From Oppiella nova (taxonomy: Eukaryota > Arthropoda > Arachnida > Sarcoptiformes > Oppiidae), in NCBI GenBank assembly GCA_905397405.1, contig CAJPVJ010000240.1, positions 8,991 through 30,904 of the forward strand: DNA of 21,914 nucleotides, in the 5' to 3' direction. Both the position numbers and the translations under genes were made by a program. This document shows, piece by piece, positions 7,573-19,283 of the stretch; the first letter of the stretch is position 1, and each line of letters starts with the position of its first letter. Below the pieces are notes generated by a model. The model did no database searches. It was given only the letters and a program-made list of their open reading frames with translations, and was not told the DNA's origin.

Positions 7573-10500
7573 ATGCCAGATCTGATCCGAGAGATCCGTA
7601 TGACAGCAATGGCCACACTATTGGTGAAACAGTTGACTATATTGTTGTGGAAGTCGTGGATAACCCGACGAAGACACTGGATATCAACCATATTTGAAAT
7701 ACTGACACCTCTTGTGCTGTCGTTCCTCATCGCATACATCTATGCGAAGACACAGCAGTTGACCCAAAACATGACATCCAGTCTGGAGGCCCAGGGAATA
7801 GATCTGTCAAACATGACATCGCAGTCGGTATCAGTTCGTGACATTCCTCCGGTTATCTTCAAATACCCGACCATTGATGTGATATTCAACAATCGCCTCA
7901 ACTTTGAGGGCCATATAATCTACGGCCCGACCTCTGCGACCACCGACGCCCTCATGCGAAGAGTGCAGGACTACTCACCATATAGTCTGAGAATCAGTGG
8001 TTTGGCGACCGAAGAGTTAGTGAACGCGAAGATGGAGTCCTTTGTGTCCAATGAGACGATTGACACGAATCTCCTCCGCAGCACTTATGGCCTTATATTT
8101 GATGAAAACTCTTTGCGAAACAATCGCCTCAACTATACTCTGCGGATGTTTGGAGAGATGGCATTCATAGTGAATATAGTGTTTCCCAATAAGTTCTTTC
8201 CCGGACCGGCAGCTGATCTCAAGCCATACACCGAACACTTCGGTCCCCTTCAGATCCTTATAAACCAGGCGTTTGTGTCACAACTGACACAATCGGGCGC
8301 TAAGAAGATTGACATCAAGAGAGTCCAGACGTTTAAATACCCATTTCCTGGCTTTAAGAGCACCGGTGATGAGAGTCAGTTGTTTTCGCTGCAGGACTTG
8401 ATTGCGGCCACCATTGCCATCGGATATGTAGTGATGTGTCCATTGATTGTCAAACGTATAACCGATGAAAAAGTGGCCAAAGCCAAGGAAATGATGCGAA
8501 TGATAGGAATGTCCGATTGGGTGTTCTGGTCGTCCCATTTCATCTCCTACTTCCTGATAATGGTTTTCCAGTCCGTGATGTTCACCATTTTCTATTGCGC
8601 CGGCTTTGGAGGCGATCCCGTCATAAGCTACACGAGTGGCAGCCTATTCTTCGCCATATTATTCATCTACAGTATTCAATCCATTCTCTTCTGTATGACA
8701 ATCACAACGATATTCAATCGCCCGGTGCTGGCAGTGATTGTAACCGTCATCTTATGGATAGTGACATATGCCGTACCAATTGGTATATTGAATCCATTTT
8801 TCCATAAGAATATGGATATTATTGGCACAAACTCTGCGAGAATGCTGTCCTCATTGCTACCAAATATGGGTCTTTCCTGGTGTATGTCCATTATGGGTCA
8901 GTTTGAAGTCATGGGCACCGGTGCCAACTGGTCCACACTGTTTCGAAACACATCCGTCTATAACAGCCTAACCCTAGCATTGGTTATGTGTATAATGTCA
9001 TTATCTTGTCTTATGTATGGAGTTCTCATCTGGTATTTAGACAATGTGTGGCCCTTTCAATACGGAGTTCCCAAACCTGTTTGCTTCCCATTCTATATGT
9101 CGTATTGGTTTCCCTCTAAATACCGAGACTTCGATGAGAAACCCGAAGCAAAATCAGATTTAGTGATCGATACGAGAAATTTCGAGAGAGAACCCGAAGC
9201 GCCCGTCTCTGTGAGGATCAAGAATTTGCACAAAGAGTTCGGTGGTTATGGCACTCAACACAAGACAGCCGTTGATAATATGTCACTCAATATATACGGC
9301 CGACAAATCACAGCACTGTTGGGACATAACGGCGCTGGGAAGACGACTACAATGAATATGATTACCGGTATATTTCCGCCCTCAGCCGGAACAGTACATG
9401 TGGACGGGTATAACATTCAGACTGAGACTAATAAAGCGCGACGAAGTATTGGGTTGTGTCCACAGGTTTGATATTTATTGTCAATTAATATAATGATTGA
9501 TAAAATTAATGAATTTCTAATTAATATTTAGGAAAATGTCATATTTAATGAGTTGACTGTTGGACAACACCTGAAATTGTATGCCGTTCTCAAGGGCTGT
9601 GACTGGGATTCAGTTGATCTCGAAGTGAAACAAACGCTGGAAATGTTGAAACTGACGGACAAATTGCATGCAATGGCGGAGTCGTTGTCGGGAGGAATGA
9701 AACGCAAGTTATCGCTGGGCATCGCTATAGTGGGCGGCACTCGTATACTCATTCTGGATGAGCCCACGTCAGGCATGGATCCCGAGGCCCGGCGTGTTGT
9801 ATGGGATCTCTTGCAGTACTTACGGTGTGAGCGAACAATACTATTGACCACACATTACATGGAAGAGGCAGATGTGAGTCCCTTTGGAGTTCACTTTTAA
9901 TCAATGGTTTAATTTATGATTTGTGTTTGTATTGAAAGGTTTTGGGCGACAGAATAGCCATTATGTGTGAGGGGAGAGTCAAGTGTTGCGGTTCTCCGAT
10001 GTTTCTCAAGAAACGGTTTGGCGCCGGATATCATCTGCGAGTCTGCAAAGGCTTGAACTTTAAGCCAACATTAATTGGACAGACATTACAGAAATATCTA
10101 CCAAAAGCTCAACTCCACAGTGAAATTCAATCAGAAGTGATCTATTCGTTAGAATCCAATGATAGAAACACTTCGGAGAACTCGACTCAAGTATTTCCAC
10201 AACTTTTTGACGAAATCGAGACAAATAAGGAAAAGTTGGGAATCGCGTCGTGCGGTCTCACCATCACTACTATGGAAGACGTGTTCTTACGAGTAGGCAA
10301 TGATGATGTCGAGGGTATTGACACCGATATGATGAACAGTCGCACCAAACTGAAGGACAAGTCATCGGACAGTTTGCTTCATAAGAGCGCTAATCATTTG
10401 ACTGGAAATGAGTTGCTTTATAACCGTTTTACGGGTCTCCTTATGAAACGGTTCCACTATTCCAAGAGATACTGGCCTATGATGTGCTTTCAACTACTAG

Positions 10501-12959
10501 TGCCCGCATTTTTGTTTGTCATCGCATTGCTTACCGATTATGGCATTCGCAACTCAATCACCGGTCAATCCAAGAACTTGGATCTAAATCTGAAACAAAT
10601 GTATGGCAAGACTTTCGGATTTTTCCAGTCGTTCGCTTATCCAGACTTTGGACCCGTTTATCAGTCAAATGGCAATAATGACGACTTAAACACAACTATT
10701 TTAGGCCCGTATGAGGAGCCTAACAAATGGGCGCTCAGGTATGCGGACAATCTGGAAGAATACTCTCATCACTATCTGACCGGTGCTACTGTCGAAGGAA
10801 ATACAGCTTCAATTTGGTATAACAACGAAGCCATTCACTCGCTTTCCATCGCAATCGACCTCTTCTTTGAATCACTGCTTAAATATTTATTACCCGACGT
10901 GAGGGACAACATATCGATTACTGTCCGCAATCATCCGCTCTCTTACAGTGAGAACACCGTTAGCTTTACGGCCGTCATATTTGGTTGGGCCGTCACTTGC
11001 CTTATGCTGACTCCCATAACAGTGCCATTCATTGGTGCCTCTTATGTACTCTTCCCGATCAACGAACGCATATCTAAAGCAAAATTATTGCAATTAATGA
11101 CAGGACTGTCGGCACCGCTCTTCTGGTTCTCGAACTTAGCCTTTGATTTACTCAACCATTCATTAGTTGTGATAATAATTTACATAATTTTCGCTATTTT
11201 TGATTTCAATCACATATTCTTCGCGCAATCAAATACAGCCATCGGTTTGTTTTTAATGCTATTCCTGTTTGGCTTCGCGTCTATACCACTGGCCTATTGT
11301 TTCTCACTATTGCTCAACAAGCCGTCCACAGGTTTCGCAGTTCTCGTCATATTATACCTACTGTTTGGAGTGATGTCCATATCAGCGATGGGTGTCCTCG
11401 ACCTCATCGTCAATGTTATGAAAATGAATATCATATCCAGTGTTAAATTCAATACAATCCTCTCATTCTTCCGACTCATACCCGTCTTCTCAATGAGTTT
11501 CGGAATCCAAAAGCTCTATCGAATCGGATCTTTCGCACAGATTTGCAAAGAATACGAGTCCAAGAATATGACACTTCTTTGCAGTTTCATCGACAGGAAG
11601 AGCATTCTCTACGGCTGTTGTATTGACAAGTGTTCGCCAACTAATGAATGCTATAGTAATCAGAATCCGTTAAGTTTTGATCACAACGGCGTCGGACAAG
11701 AGTTTGTATATCTGGTGGCCAGCGGTCTCTTCTTTATGGCTATTCTCCTTCTATTCGAAGGTTTGTCTGATTTTAATGTTTTTATTCAATGCGAAGATAT
11801 TTATTATGATTTTTACCACAATTTAGTCCAATGGATGAGAAAACTATGGTATAGAATACGCGAATCGCGAGTCCGGTCCTCAAACAATGGCATTGCTATG
11901 GTATCCGTGAATAATGAATACCAGAGCAATGAGGACTCGGATGTGGTCGCAGAGAAGTACCGAATAGAAGGGCTGAACGATCGACGAAATCTGAGCGAAG
12001 AGGCGTTGGCTGTCATTAATTTGTCCAAAAACTTTGGTTCATTCAAAGCGGTCGATAACTTGACATTTGGTATCCATAAGGAGGAGTGTTTCGGTTTACT
12101 GGGAGTGAACGGCGCCGGAAAGACCACTACATTCTCGATGCTTACCGGAGATCTGATGGTCTCCAATGGCAACGCGTTTATCGATAATTACACCTTAAGA
12201 GAAGACTTGAAGGCATTCCAACAACAGATCGGTTATTGTCCCCAATTTGACGCACTCCTCGAGAAGTTGACGGGAAAGGAAATGCTGTATCTTTTCGCCC
12301 GACTCCGTGGGGTTCCGTCGAATAAAATCGACGGCGAAGTGCAGGCGCTCATCAAAATGGTTGACCTCCAGAATCACGCCCACAAGTGTACGGAGACGTA
12401 CAGCGGCGGCAATCGGCGAAAGTTGTCGTTAGCCCTCGCGATAGTGGGTACGCCTCCCGTCATATTCCTGGATGAGCCCACGGCTGGGGTCGACCCGACC
12501 GCCCGACGCAAGATCTGGTCGACACTGGTCTACATTCAAGAGAAATATCAATCGGCGATAGTATTGACGTCCCATTCGATGGAGGAGTGCGAAGCCCTGT
12601 GCTCTCGGATCGCGATTATGGCGAACGGGAAGTTCAAGTGCTTGGGACCGACGCAGCACTTGCGCCGTAAGTTTGGACAGGGATTTACGATCGTTATTAA
12701 GTTGAGTCGCGAACTCAACGACGACTCCAATTATGTGGTCGAAGTGCAGCAATACATACAAAAAGCGTTTCCCTCAGCGGTGCTCAAAGACTCGCACCAA
12801 TGCCTTCTTCACTATCACATCACCGACACGTCCGTCCAGTGGTCGCAGTTGTTCGCTGTCATGGAGACGGCCAAAGGGCGCCTCCAGTTGGAGGACTATT
12901 TGGTTTCCGACACCACTTTAGAACAAATATTTTTGGCATTTGCTAAAACTCAGCGTTAG
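7573..12959 (+). CDS. ABCA-subfamily lipid transporter, ABCA3-like
   Basis: Three exons, 7573-9465, 9532-9873 and 9939-12959, with phase-0 introns of 66 and 65 nt, encode 1751 aa, close to full-size ABCA proteins (about 1700). Order: first membrane helix ~39-58, large extracellular loop to ~275, further helices, NBD1, a regulatory segment ending TTMEDVFLRVG (~855), a second helix at ~925 and loop to ~1085, more helices, NBD2, and the C-terminal TTLEQIFLAFAK. NBD1 has Walker A GHNGAGKT (584-591), signature LSGGM (683-687), Walker B ending LDE (Asp707, Glu708) and switch His739. NBD2 has GVNGAGKT (1467-1474), YSGGN (1566-1570), Asp1590, Glu1591 and His1624. All catalytic residues are present, so an active ATPase moving phospholipids or other lipids across a membrane is likely; the substrate is inferred from the family. 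The N-terminus MATLLVKQLTILLWK at 7609 aligns best with ABCA3-type starts, so ATG 7600 or 7609 may be the true start. Confidence 0.95.
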
Positions 12960-13420
12960 TTTTGACTGAAAAATACAGTATAAAATGAATTCAGTTTTAG
13001 TATTTATTTGAACCATAATTAATGCATCAAATCGTATGAAATACAATATATTCTTATATTTATTGGATATTATTTAAGCACCGAATTACTTGTCATTCAA
13101 ACAAATTTAAGTTTTTATCTGTTATTAACTTATATTATATTTTTATTATCAATATATATATTTGAATTTGTGATAATTTTAAGCTTTAAACTTTTTATAT
13201 TTTTTAGTCATTGAAAAATTATAATACTGTGTACCTCCAAATCTTATTTATTTTATAAAATTGTTTGAATAGATATTCACATCTAATCTGAATCTCTGTT
13301 TGCAAAATATTGTTACATTATATTGAAATTGAATATTTATTGTTTTTACGATAACGAATAAACGACATTAGAAAGTTATTTTGTATTATTTGAATGTTAT
13401 ACTGTATCTATATTGCAATT

Positions 13421-13426
13421 AATAAA
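13421..13426 (+). terminator. Candidate polyadenylation signal of the ABCA gene
   Basis: AATAAA about 460 nt after the stop codon; a second candidate is at 13357-13362. Both are in AT-rich sequence where the hexamer occurs by chance, so neither is certain. Confidence 0.35.
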
Positions 13427-14757
13427 GTCATTCATAAAAAACTTTGTAATACTCTCTCTTTCTCTCTTAAGTGAAAGACTTAAGACAGTTATCTGTTTAC
13501 GATATTCTTCCGGCACTTTCGCAACGATAACATTATTAAAAATAATTACCCGTTTATTTAGTGTTGTTTTTATGTATACAAAGCATTGTCATTGCAGTGA
13601 AAAGTGAGAGAAAAAGTGTTAATTATCTAAATAAACAGCGTTTGAGTCAATTTGTGTGGCGATAACTGCATATCTGAGACACACATTAATTATCTGAATA
13701 ATGTGTAACAAAAGTGTTTCAAGACATAAGTTAGTGTCAAATCAACTTAACGTACGACTCAGTGATCACGACTTAAAAGCATTGCAAAAATGTCTCAATA
13801 GCGTTAAAAAGTTTTTAGACAAAATATTTGCTAACCAAATGATTTATATTTGTCGTTATCTATTTGGAAAAAGTTTTTTCAATTTTCAAATCATTGCATT
13901 TTACTCCTGTGCAGTATATCTCTATGAAATTCATGCCATGAATACAGTACTGTATTGTTTGAATAGCTGGAGTAGGAGGTGATGTTTACTGCATATTGGA
14001 AAAGGCTTTTCAAGTAGGTTCGGGTCACCGGGATTAACTTAGTTTGACCCCATTCATGGTCAATAATCTTTGCCAGTAATGGAAATATATTTTCACGCAA
14101 ACAGCATAATTAAGAGACAAAATTTTGGTGTTTCTTAGATGAGAACCCAAAAGTTTAATCAATAAGCCAGGTTTATAAGCACTTATATCCAGGGCCTCAC
14201 TATTACTGGTTTTTTTCAGAACCTAAGTACTTTAAATAAAATCATTTGGATACTGTACTTTCATAAATCTTTAAAAACAATGTGAAACCTTCGAAAAGGT
14301 TAACTATATCTATCGGAAATACCATTATTGTTAACTTTATGATCATTTTTACAGATATTAGTGCCTTTCCTCACAGCCCCACACACTCGCTGTAGCTTTT
14401 ATTATAACAATTCACGTGAAGTTATGACAAAAATGAGAGAATTTTGTATTTTTGGAAACAAAACAATGAAAAATTCATTCGTAAAGAAATGTTAGCTTTT
14501 AAAAATTTTTCTATTAGTGTGAAATATTTGCGAAAAAATTATTATCGCATTTCCTAAACGTTTTTTCAATGAAAATATAATTAACTAACTCAAAAAATTA
14601 ATACTATATTTCCAAAAATAAAAATATCATTATTTCCTAATTGTAATAACTATTTCCTAGATATTTAACGTTTTCCAGTATTCGATAATAATTTTTGTGT
14701 TGAAATGACACTGAATTTCATGGTTTATGGCTTTTTTAATAGCATTTCCATTATTTA

Positions 14758-15013
14758 AGAGTAATAAATGTAAATAAATAACTACTTTCCAAATGTTTTC
14801 TACACTATTAATAGACTTAAGCCATTAGTTTACAAATTGTTGAAATTTGAGTCCATAATGAACTGATTTGATGGGGACTGGAGGGAGAGTAATAAATGTA
14901 AATAAATAACTACTTTCCAAATGTTTTCTACACTATTAATAGACTTAAGCCATTAGTTTACAAATTGTTGAAATTTGAGTCCATAATGAACTGATTTGAT
15001 GGGGACTGGAGGG
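14758..15013 (+). repeat. Direct repeat, exact 128-bp period
   Basis: 14758-14885 and 14886-15013 are identical over 128 bp with no spacer required; flanking bases differ on both sides. No open frame or structure explains it. Same period as the repeats at 7031 and 16627. Confidence 0.92.
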
Positions 15014-15520
15014 GAGGGGAGGGAATCTAATAAGCATTTATAACAACAATAACCCGGTTCTTAATATTCTAGTAGTAAGTGGTTCTCAAATGTAAATTAA
15101 AACTGACTTTTAAATTAGCATTTCATCGACTATTTGGGTACATTGAATACGTTGGATACGAGTGCACCAGTGATAACGAGTATAGCAGTTCCCTTCCCAG
15201 CCAACCAATTAATTAATCATTAAATAATGAGCAAAGCACACACCAATAATCAGCACAGAAAAAGTGACAGATTTTGTCAAATATGAGATACAGTTGTATT
15301 ACAGTTGTATTAATCACAAGTGAGATGTAACACTCAGGGAGTGGACAGAAAAAGTGTTGCAAAACACAGGGTTTGAGTAAAAGTAGAATATTTGGCGGTT
15401 AAGCAAAGGATATACAGTAGAGTGGAGGTAGTCTCTGGCAGGGAATATACAGTATAGACAGTATAGTATGATTGTATGATTATGTGATTGTATGCGACAC
15501 ACAATTACACTAATCATAAG

Positions 15521-15691
15521 CTGATCGGAAGTGGCAGTCATTCGGTGCAGGCGTGCAAAGACCTGATCTCGTGTCTAAACATCACACCATCGCTACGCTC
15601 ACTGCTGTATACACTCTATGCGATTAGTGTTGCTTACGGTTCACTCCGATTCCTATGGTATTCCTATGCATTGGCACTGATTGTAGGAATA
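15521..15691 (+). CDS. Possible orphan coding exon, membrane-segment protein
   Basis: A 171-nt open stretch (57 codons) clearly richer in G+C than its surroundings. It is bounded by a possible acceptor (CATAAG ending 15520) and a GTGAGT donor at 15692, both in phase 0. There is no in-frame ATG, so it would have to be an internal exon. The peptide begins LIGSGSHSVQACKDLISCLN and contains a segment rich in hydrophobic and aromatic residues (SLLYTLYAISVAYG, then FLWYSYALALIVGI) that could form one or two membrane helices. I do not recognise a family, and no partner exon is evident on either side before the Spot14-like gene at 16045. It may be a remnant of a pseudogene, an exon of a gene with distant parts, or a chance open frame. 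The upstream limit is uncertain. Confidence 0.3.
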
Positions 15692-16044
15692 GTGAGTGTT
15701 TCGACTCATACTATACTTTGTCTGTTCTGAACATATAGTATATAATTCAGAGTCTATTTCTTTGTGATAAGATAACGGATTCCGTCCAATGAATTATAGT
15801 TAATACTATTTGGGAAGTCTATTAAAGCCTGTGAACCAGTTGTGAGAATATTTAGTTTGAATTCATTTCTCGAATCGAAAGGTTTTAAAAGGCTTTTAAG
15901 AATTCAAACAGTTTTTAACTGAATGTTTGTTTTGATTTATACACTAATTATTATTGACTTTTATTGACTAACACTTAACGAGTCCTCTGAAGAGTTGTAT
16001 TCATTGATAAATCTGTGGTAAACGCGACCAAAGAGTGACACAAA

Positions 16045-16683
16045 ATGTATCCATCGTTTGCGCGAAACTTTATGAAACAACACCAGAAGTTCACGAAAGA
16101 AGACCAACAGATATATAACAATCATATCATTGAGAACTTCATCGAATCGGTGAAAGAGATGAACGGAGCGGTTCTCATACCATCGCGACTGAAGGACTTG
16201 GAAAACAGACCCGAATGTCAACTGAATGACGATCTCTTCGAGTACTACAATATGATTAACACCGTCAAGAAGGATCTGTTTGAGCCGCACATCCAGGAAG
16301 ACGTCAACAACAGTGTGTTTACGCCGAAGAGGAAGATCTCGAAGGCTTTCATTCAACGCAAAGAGGAGAACACGACGCCCTTCCGGGAGAGGAAGATCTC
16401 GGCCGTCAGTAACATACCGGTGCTCCCGCTGCTCGACAATCACAAGCCCCACACCAATGGATCCAATGGCAAGTTGTCCCCCAATTCGTCGCGAGTGTCG
16501 AGTTGTTCTGATTTGGGAAGTATTGGTCACTCGGAGGACATTGACCTCAAGAACCAGAACTCGGCTCAACTGACCGACCAATTCATACATCACTTGCACT
16601 CAATGTACTCGATATTAGAGCACTTCACCAAAGCTGCCGATTATATCACTGAGCAGTACATAGATCAGGTCGAGTCCTCCTAA
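16045..16683 (+). CDS. Spot14/MID1-interacting protein 1 homologue
   Basis: Single-exon frame of 212 aa with a favourable start context (CAAAATG). It matches the THRSP/MID1IP1 (Spot14) family in three ordered blocks. First, an N-terminal helix and loop, HIIENFIESVKEMNGAVLIP at 27-46, comparable to the family's helix followed by a V-P-S-L-L-R-D loop (here IPSRLKD). Second, DDLFEYYNMINTVKKDLFEP at 62-81. Third, a C-terminal helix at about 176-209 beginning LTDQFIHHLHSMYSILEHFT. The middle (~85-170) is a low-complexity linker rich in Ser, Asn, Lys and Arg with PKRKIS and RERKIS repeats, possible phosphorylation sites. In vertebrates these proteins promote fatty-acid synthesis, and MID1IP1 helps acetyl-CoA carboxylase polymerise; a similar cytosolic or nuclear role is inferred. 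It is somewhat longer than vertebrate members (about 150-185 aa). The last 18 codons lie in a repeated segment. Confidence 0.85.
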   Translation: MYPSFARNFMKQHQKFTKEDQQIYNNHIIENFIESVKEMNGAVLIPSRLKDLENRPECQLNDDLFEYYNMINTVKKDLFEPHIQEDVNNSVFTPKRKISKAFIQRKEENTTPFRERKISAVSNIPVLPLLDNHKPHTNGSNGKLSPNSSRVSSCSDLGSIGHSEDIDLKNQNSAQLTDQFIHHLHSMYSILEHFTKAADYITEQYIDQVESS

Positions 16684-16881
16684 ACACTCTTAGGATTAAC
16701 TAATTTATATTTAATATCGATTCAAAACATTATTTAAATCTGTATTATATTTCAACCAAAGCTGCCGATTATATCACTGAGCAGTACATAGATCAGGTCG
16801 AGTCCTCCTAAACACTCTTAGGATTAACTAATTTATATTTAATATCGATTCAAAACATTATTTAAATCTGTATTATATTTC
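16627..16881 (+). repeat. Direct repeat of the Spot14-like gene's 3' end
   Basis: 16627-16753 (127 bp: codons 195-212, the stop and early 3' untranslated sequence) recurs exactly at 16755-16881, with one A between. The second copy is a non-translatable remnant TKAADYITEQYIDQVESS. The left flank changes at once; on the right, identity carries on two bases past 16753 (to 16755, matching 16883) and breaks at 16756, C versus A at 16884. A third copy starts at 17479. Confidence 0.93.
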
Positions 16882-18210
16882 AAAAGTTATAAATTTGTTG
16901 TACATTTTTAAAAGTATGAAATAAATTCAAATTTTTTAATTCAATAACTTTTAGTACTTTCTTAAAATGAAATTATGGATAAGATTAATATCGGATGATA
17001 TCGATACCCACATCGACATTGAATCGGATGTACATTGAAATATTGTCTTTGAATAATGCATTCAAAGGGTATTTCCTAATCCTTTGTAAATAAGGATTTG
17101 TGTATTTATGTTTTATTAAAAACGAAAATTTAAAAAATTAGATTTTTATTCAAAAATTGAAGTTCAAGTTTGCCATAAAATATTGAATTAAAGTCAGGAA
17201 ATACATCAAAATGAAAATAAGTTTTAAATCAAATTTTCGGGTTTTTCTGAATAAAAGTTATATTTTATAATTCAATGAAACAGCATTTGTCAGAAGAAAA
17301 CTATTTTTTATATCAAATTGTAGTTTAGTTTAGTTTATGAGGAAAATAATTTATGACTAAAGCTATAACACAATTGATTGTAACTCGAGATTATATTTTT
17401 TGCACAAATCCTATGTAATAATTGTTTTAAAAGTGCCGTTCATTCCATACTTTATTAGTGATTCATTTGAAATGCTAAACCAAAGCTGCCGATTATATCA
17501 CTGAGCAGTACATAGATCAGGTCGAGTCCTCCTAAACACTCTTAGGATTAACTAATTTATATTTAATATCGATTCAAAACATTATTTAAATCTGTATTAT
17601 ATTTCTAAAGTTATAAATTTGTTGTACATTTTTAAAAGTATGAAATAAATTCTAATTTTTTAATTCAATAACTTTTAGTACTTTCTTAAAATGAAATTAT
17701 GGATAAGATTAATGTCGGATGATATCGATACCCACATCGACATTGAATCGGATGTACATTGAAATATTGTCTTTGAACAATGCATTCAAAGGGTATTTCC
17801 TAATCCTTTGTAAATAAGGATTTGTGTATTTTTTTATAGTGTTTTATTAAAAACGAAAATTTAAAAAATTAGAATTTTATTCAAAAATTGAAGTTCAAGT
17901 TTGCCATAAAATGTTGAATTAAAGTCAGGAAATACATCAAAATGAAAATAAGTTTTAAATCAAATTTTCGGGTTTTTCTGAATAAAAGTTATATATTTTA
18001 TAATTCAATGAAACAGCATTTGTCAGAAGAAAACTATTTTTTATATCAAATTGTAGTTTAGTTTAGTTTATGAGGAAAAAAAATTATGACTAAAGCTATA
18101 ACACAATTGATTGTAACTCGAGATTATATTTTTTGCACAAATCCTATGTAATAATTGTTTTAAAAGTGCCGTTCATTCCATACTTTATTAGTGATTCATT
18201 TGAAATGCTA
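16755..18210 (+). repeat. Tandem ~730-bp repeat downstream of the Spot14-like gene
   Basis: 16755-17478 is repeated as 17479-18210, with about ten substitutions or small indels (roughly 1.5%). Each unit starts at the same point, inside codon 195 of the gene. The first 127 bp of each unit are identical and the very next base differs (16882 A, 17606 T). The last mismatch precedes an identical stretch of 127 bp (17351-17477, 18084-18210). Polyadenylation hexamers lie at 16920-16925 and 17644-17649. No gene other than the repeated exon tails is present. Confidence 0.93.
16920..16925 (+). terminator. Polyadenylation signal of the Spot14-like gene
   Basis: AATAAA in the context TATGAAATAAATTC, about 240 nt after the stop. 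If the 128-bp repeat is an artefact, it lies about 110 nt from the stop. The allelic equivalent is at 17644-17649. Confidence 0.55.
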
Positions 18211-18943
18211 ATGAATATGCTTTTAAACTCATTATTTAATTACAAACCGTATACTGTTACAATATTACTGTAGATTGATTTTAATTATTATTATCATTAA
18301 TAAACATATGATGTAAAAATGTTTATATTCATTGGTGGTGTGATCATTGAACATAATTCTGATACTAGAAAATGTTTATTTAGCTGTACATTACCTGTAC
18401 GCTTGAAATACAGACTAAATACTGTAGTACCCAATACTGTAGTACCCAATACTTTTTTTTAAAAATGGAAAGTTATTTTATTTGATTACAAAAAATTTGT
18501 CTTTAGAAAATTTCAAACTTCAAGTTCAGGTAATTATAATGAACAGAGTGTACGTTAATATAACGATAATATAGCGGAGACCTCAATAAGTGGTGATAAT
18601 TGACCGAAATATGAGACTATTTTGAAGGATGGCTTCCATTCACATATTCAAGTCATTCAACAAAAATTGAAACTCAAGATCAAAATCTCTTAATCCTTAC
18701 GCCACTGACTGCTACAGCGGTGTTGCAAAGAGTGATATGAAATGGATATTAAATAGCAGTTGCATTGATTAATATACAAAATCTACACAAAATCTTGTAT
18801 TCATTTGGAAACAAGAAATTTATCGAAATTTAAGTTTTCATTAAAGCAATCCTTGAACTAAATATCAGTGCTTTGAATACAAGTCATATACGTATAGATT
18901 CTGAATAAATATGACATTTGACACACTATTTAACAAATACAGA

Positions 18944-19240
18944 CTCTCTCTCTCTCTCTCTCTCAAACACACACACACATATTTTCAATATAAGTAAATC
19001 GCTCACTTAGTACTCACTCTCACCGTACACTTAATCATTAGAAAATTAAGAGTATCTGATGATAGACTGACAGCAAGTATGGTGTGATTAATGTGTGCTG
19101 TGAGGGACCAAAGGGTTGGCATTTTTAGGGGGAGAGTGTGGCATATATGGTAAATCTAGTGAATTTAAAATATAATTATCAATTTAGTCGAGGGGTTGGT
19201 AGACCTACTTATTCACTCCAATTTTGTATTTGTTTACCAA

Positions 19241-19283
<43 letters not shown>

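Larger units (their letters stand above)
12960..15487. other. Intergenic region after the ABCA gene
   Basis: AT-rich DNA. Candidate ABCA polyadenylation signals AATAAA lie at 13357-13362 and 13421-13426, giving a 3' untranslated region of about 400-460 nt. A 93-codon frame at 13701-13982 has no recognisable domain and ordinary spacer composition, so I do not call it. A 16-bp perfect palindrome, aatacagtactgtatt, is at 13941-13956. A direct repeat occupies 14758-15013. A slightly GC-richer patch at about 15138-15205 could be coding but has no supporting structure. Confidence 0.5.

Noticed and set aside
13701-13982. 93-codon frame beginning MCNKSVSRHK
   Set aside because: No recognised domain, ordinary AT-rich spacer composition and no supporting splice or promoter signals; it could be chance.
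14011-14052. A tRNA-like B-box (GGTTCGGGTC)
   Set aside because: No matching A-box, anticodon arm or acceptor stem can be folded around it.
15961-16599. 212-codon frame on the minus strand across the Spot14-like gene
   Set aside because: Antisense shadow of a gene with clear family similarity on the plus strand.
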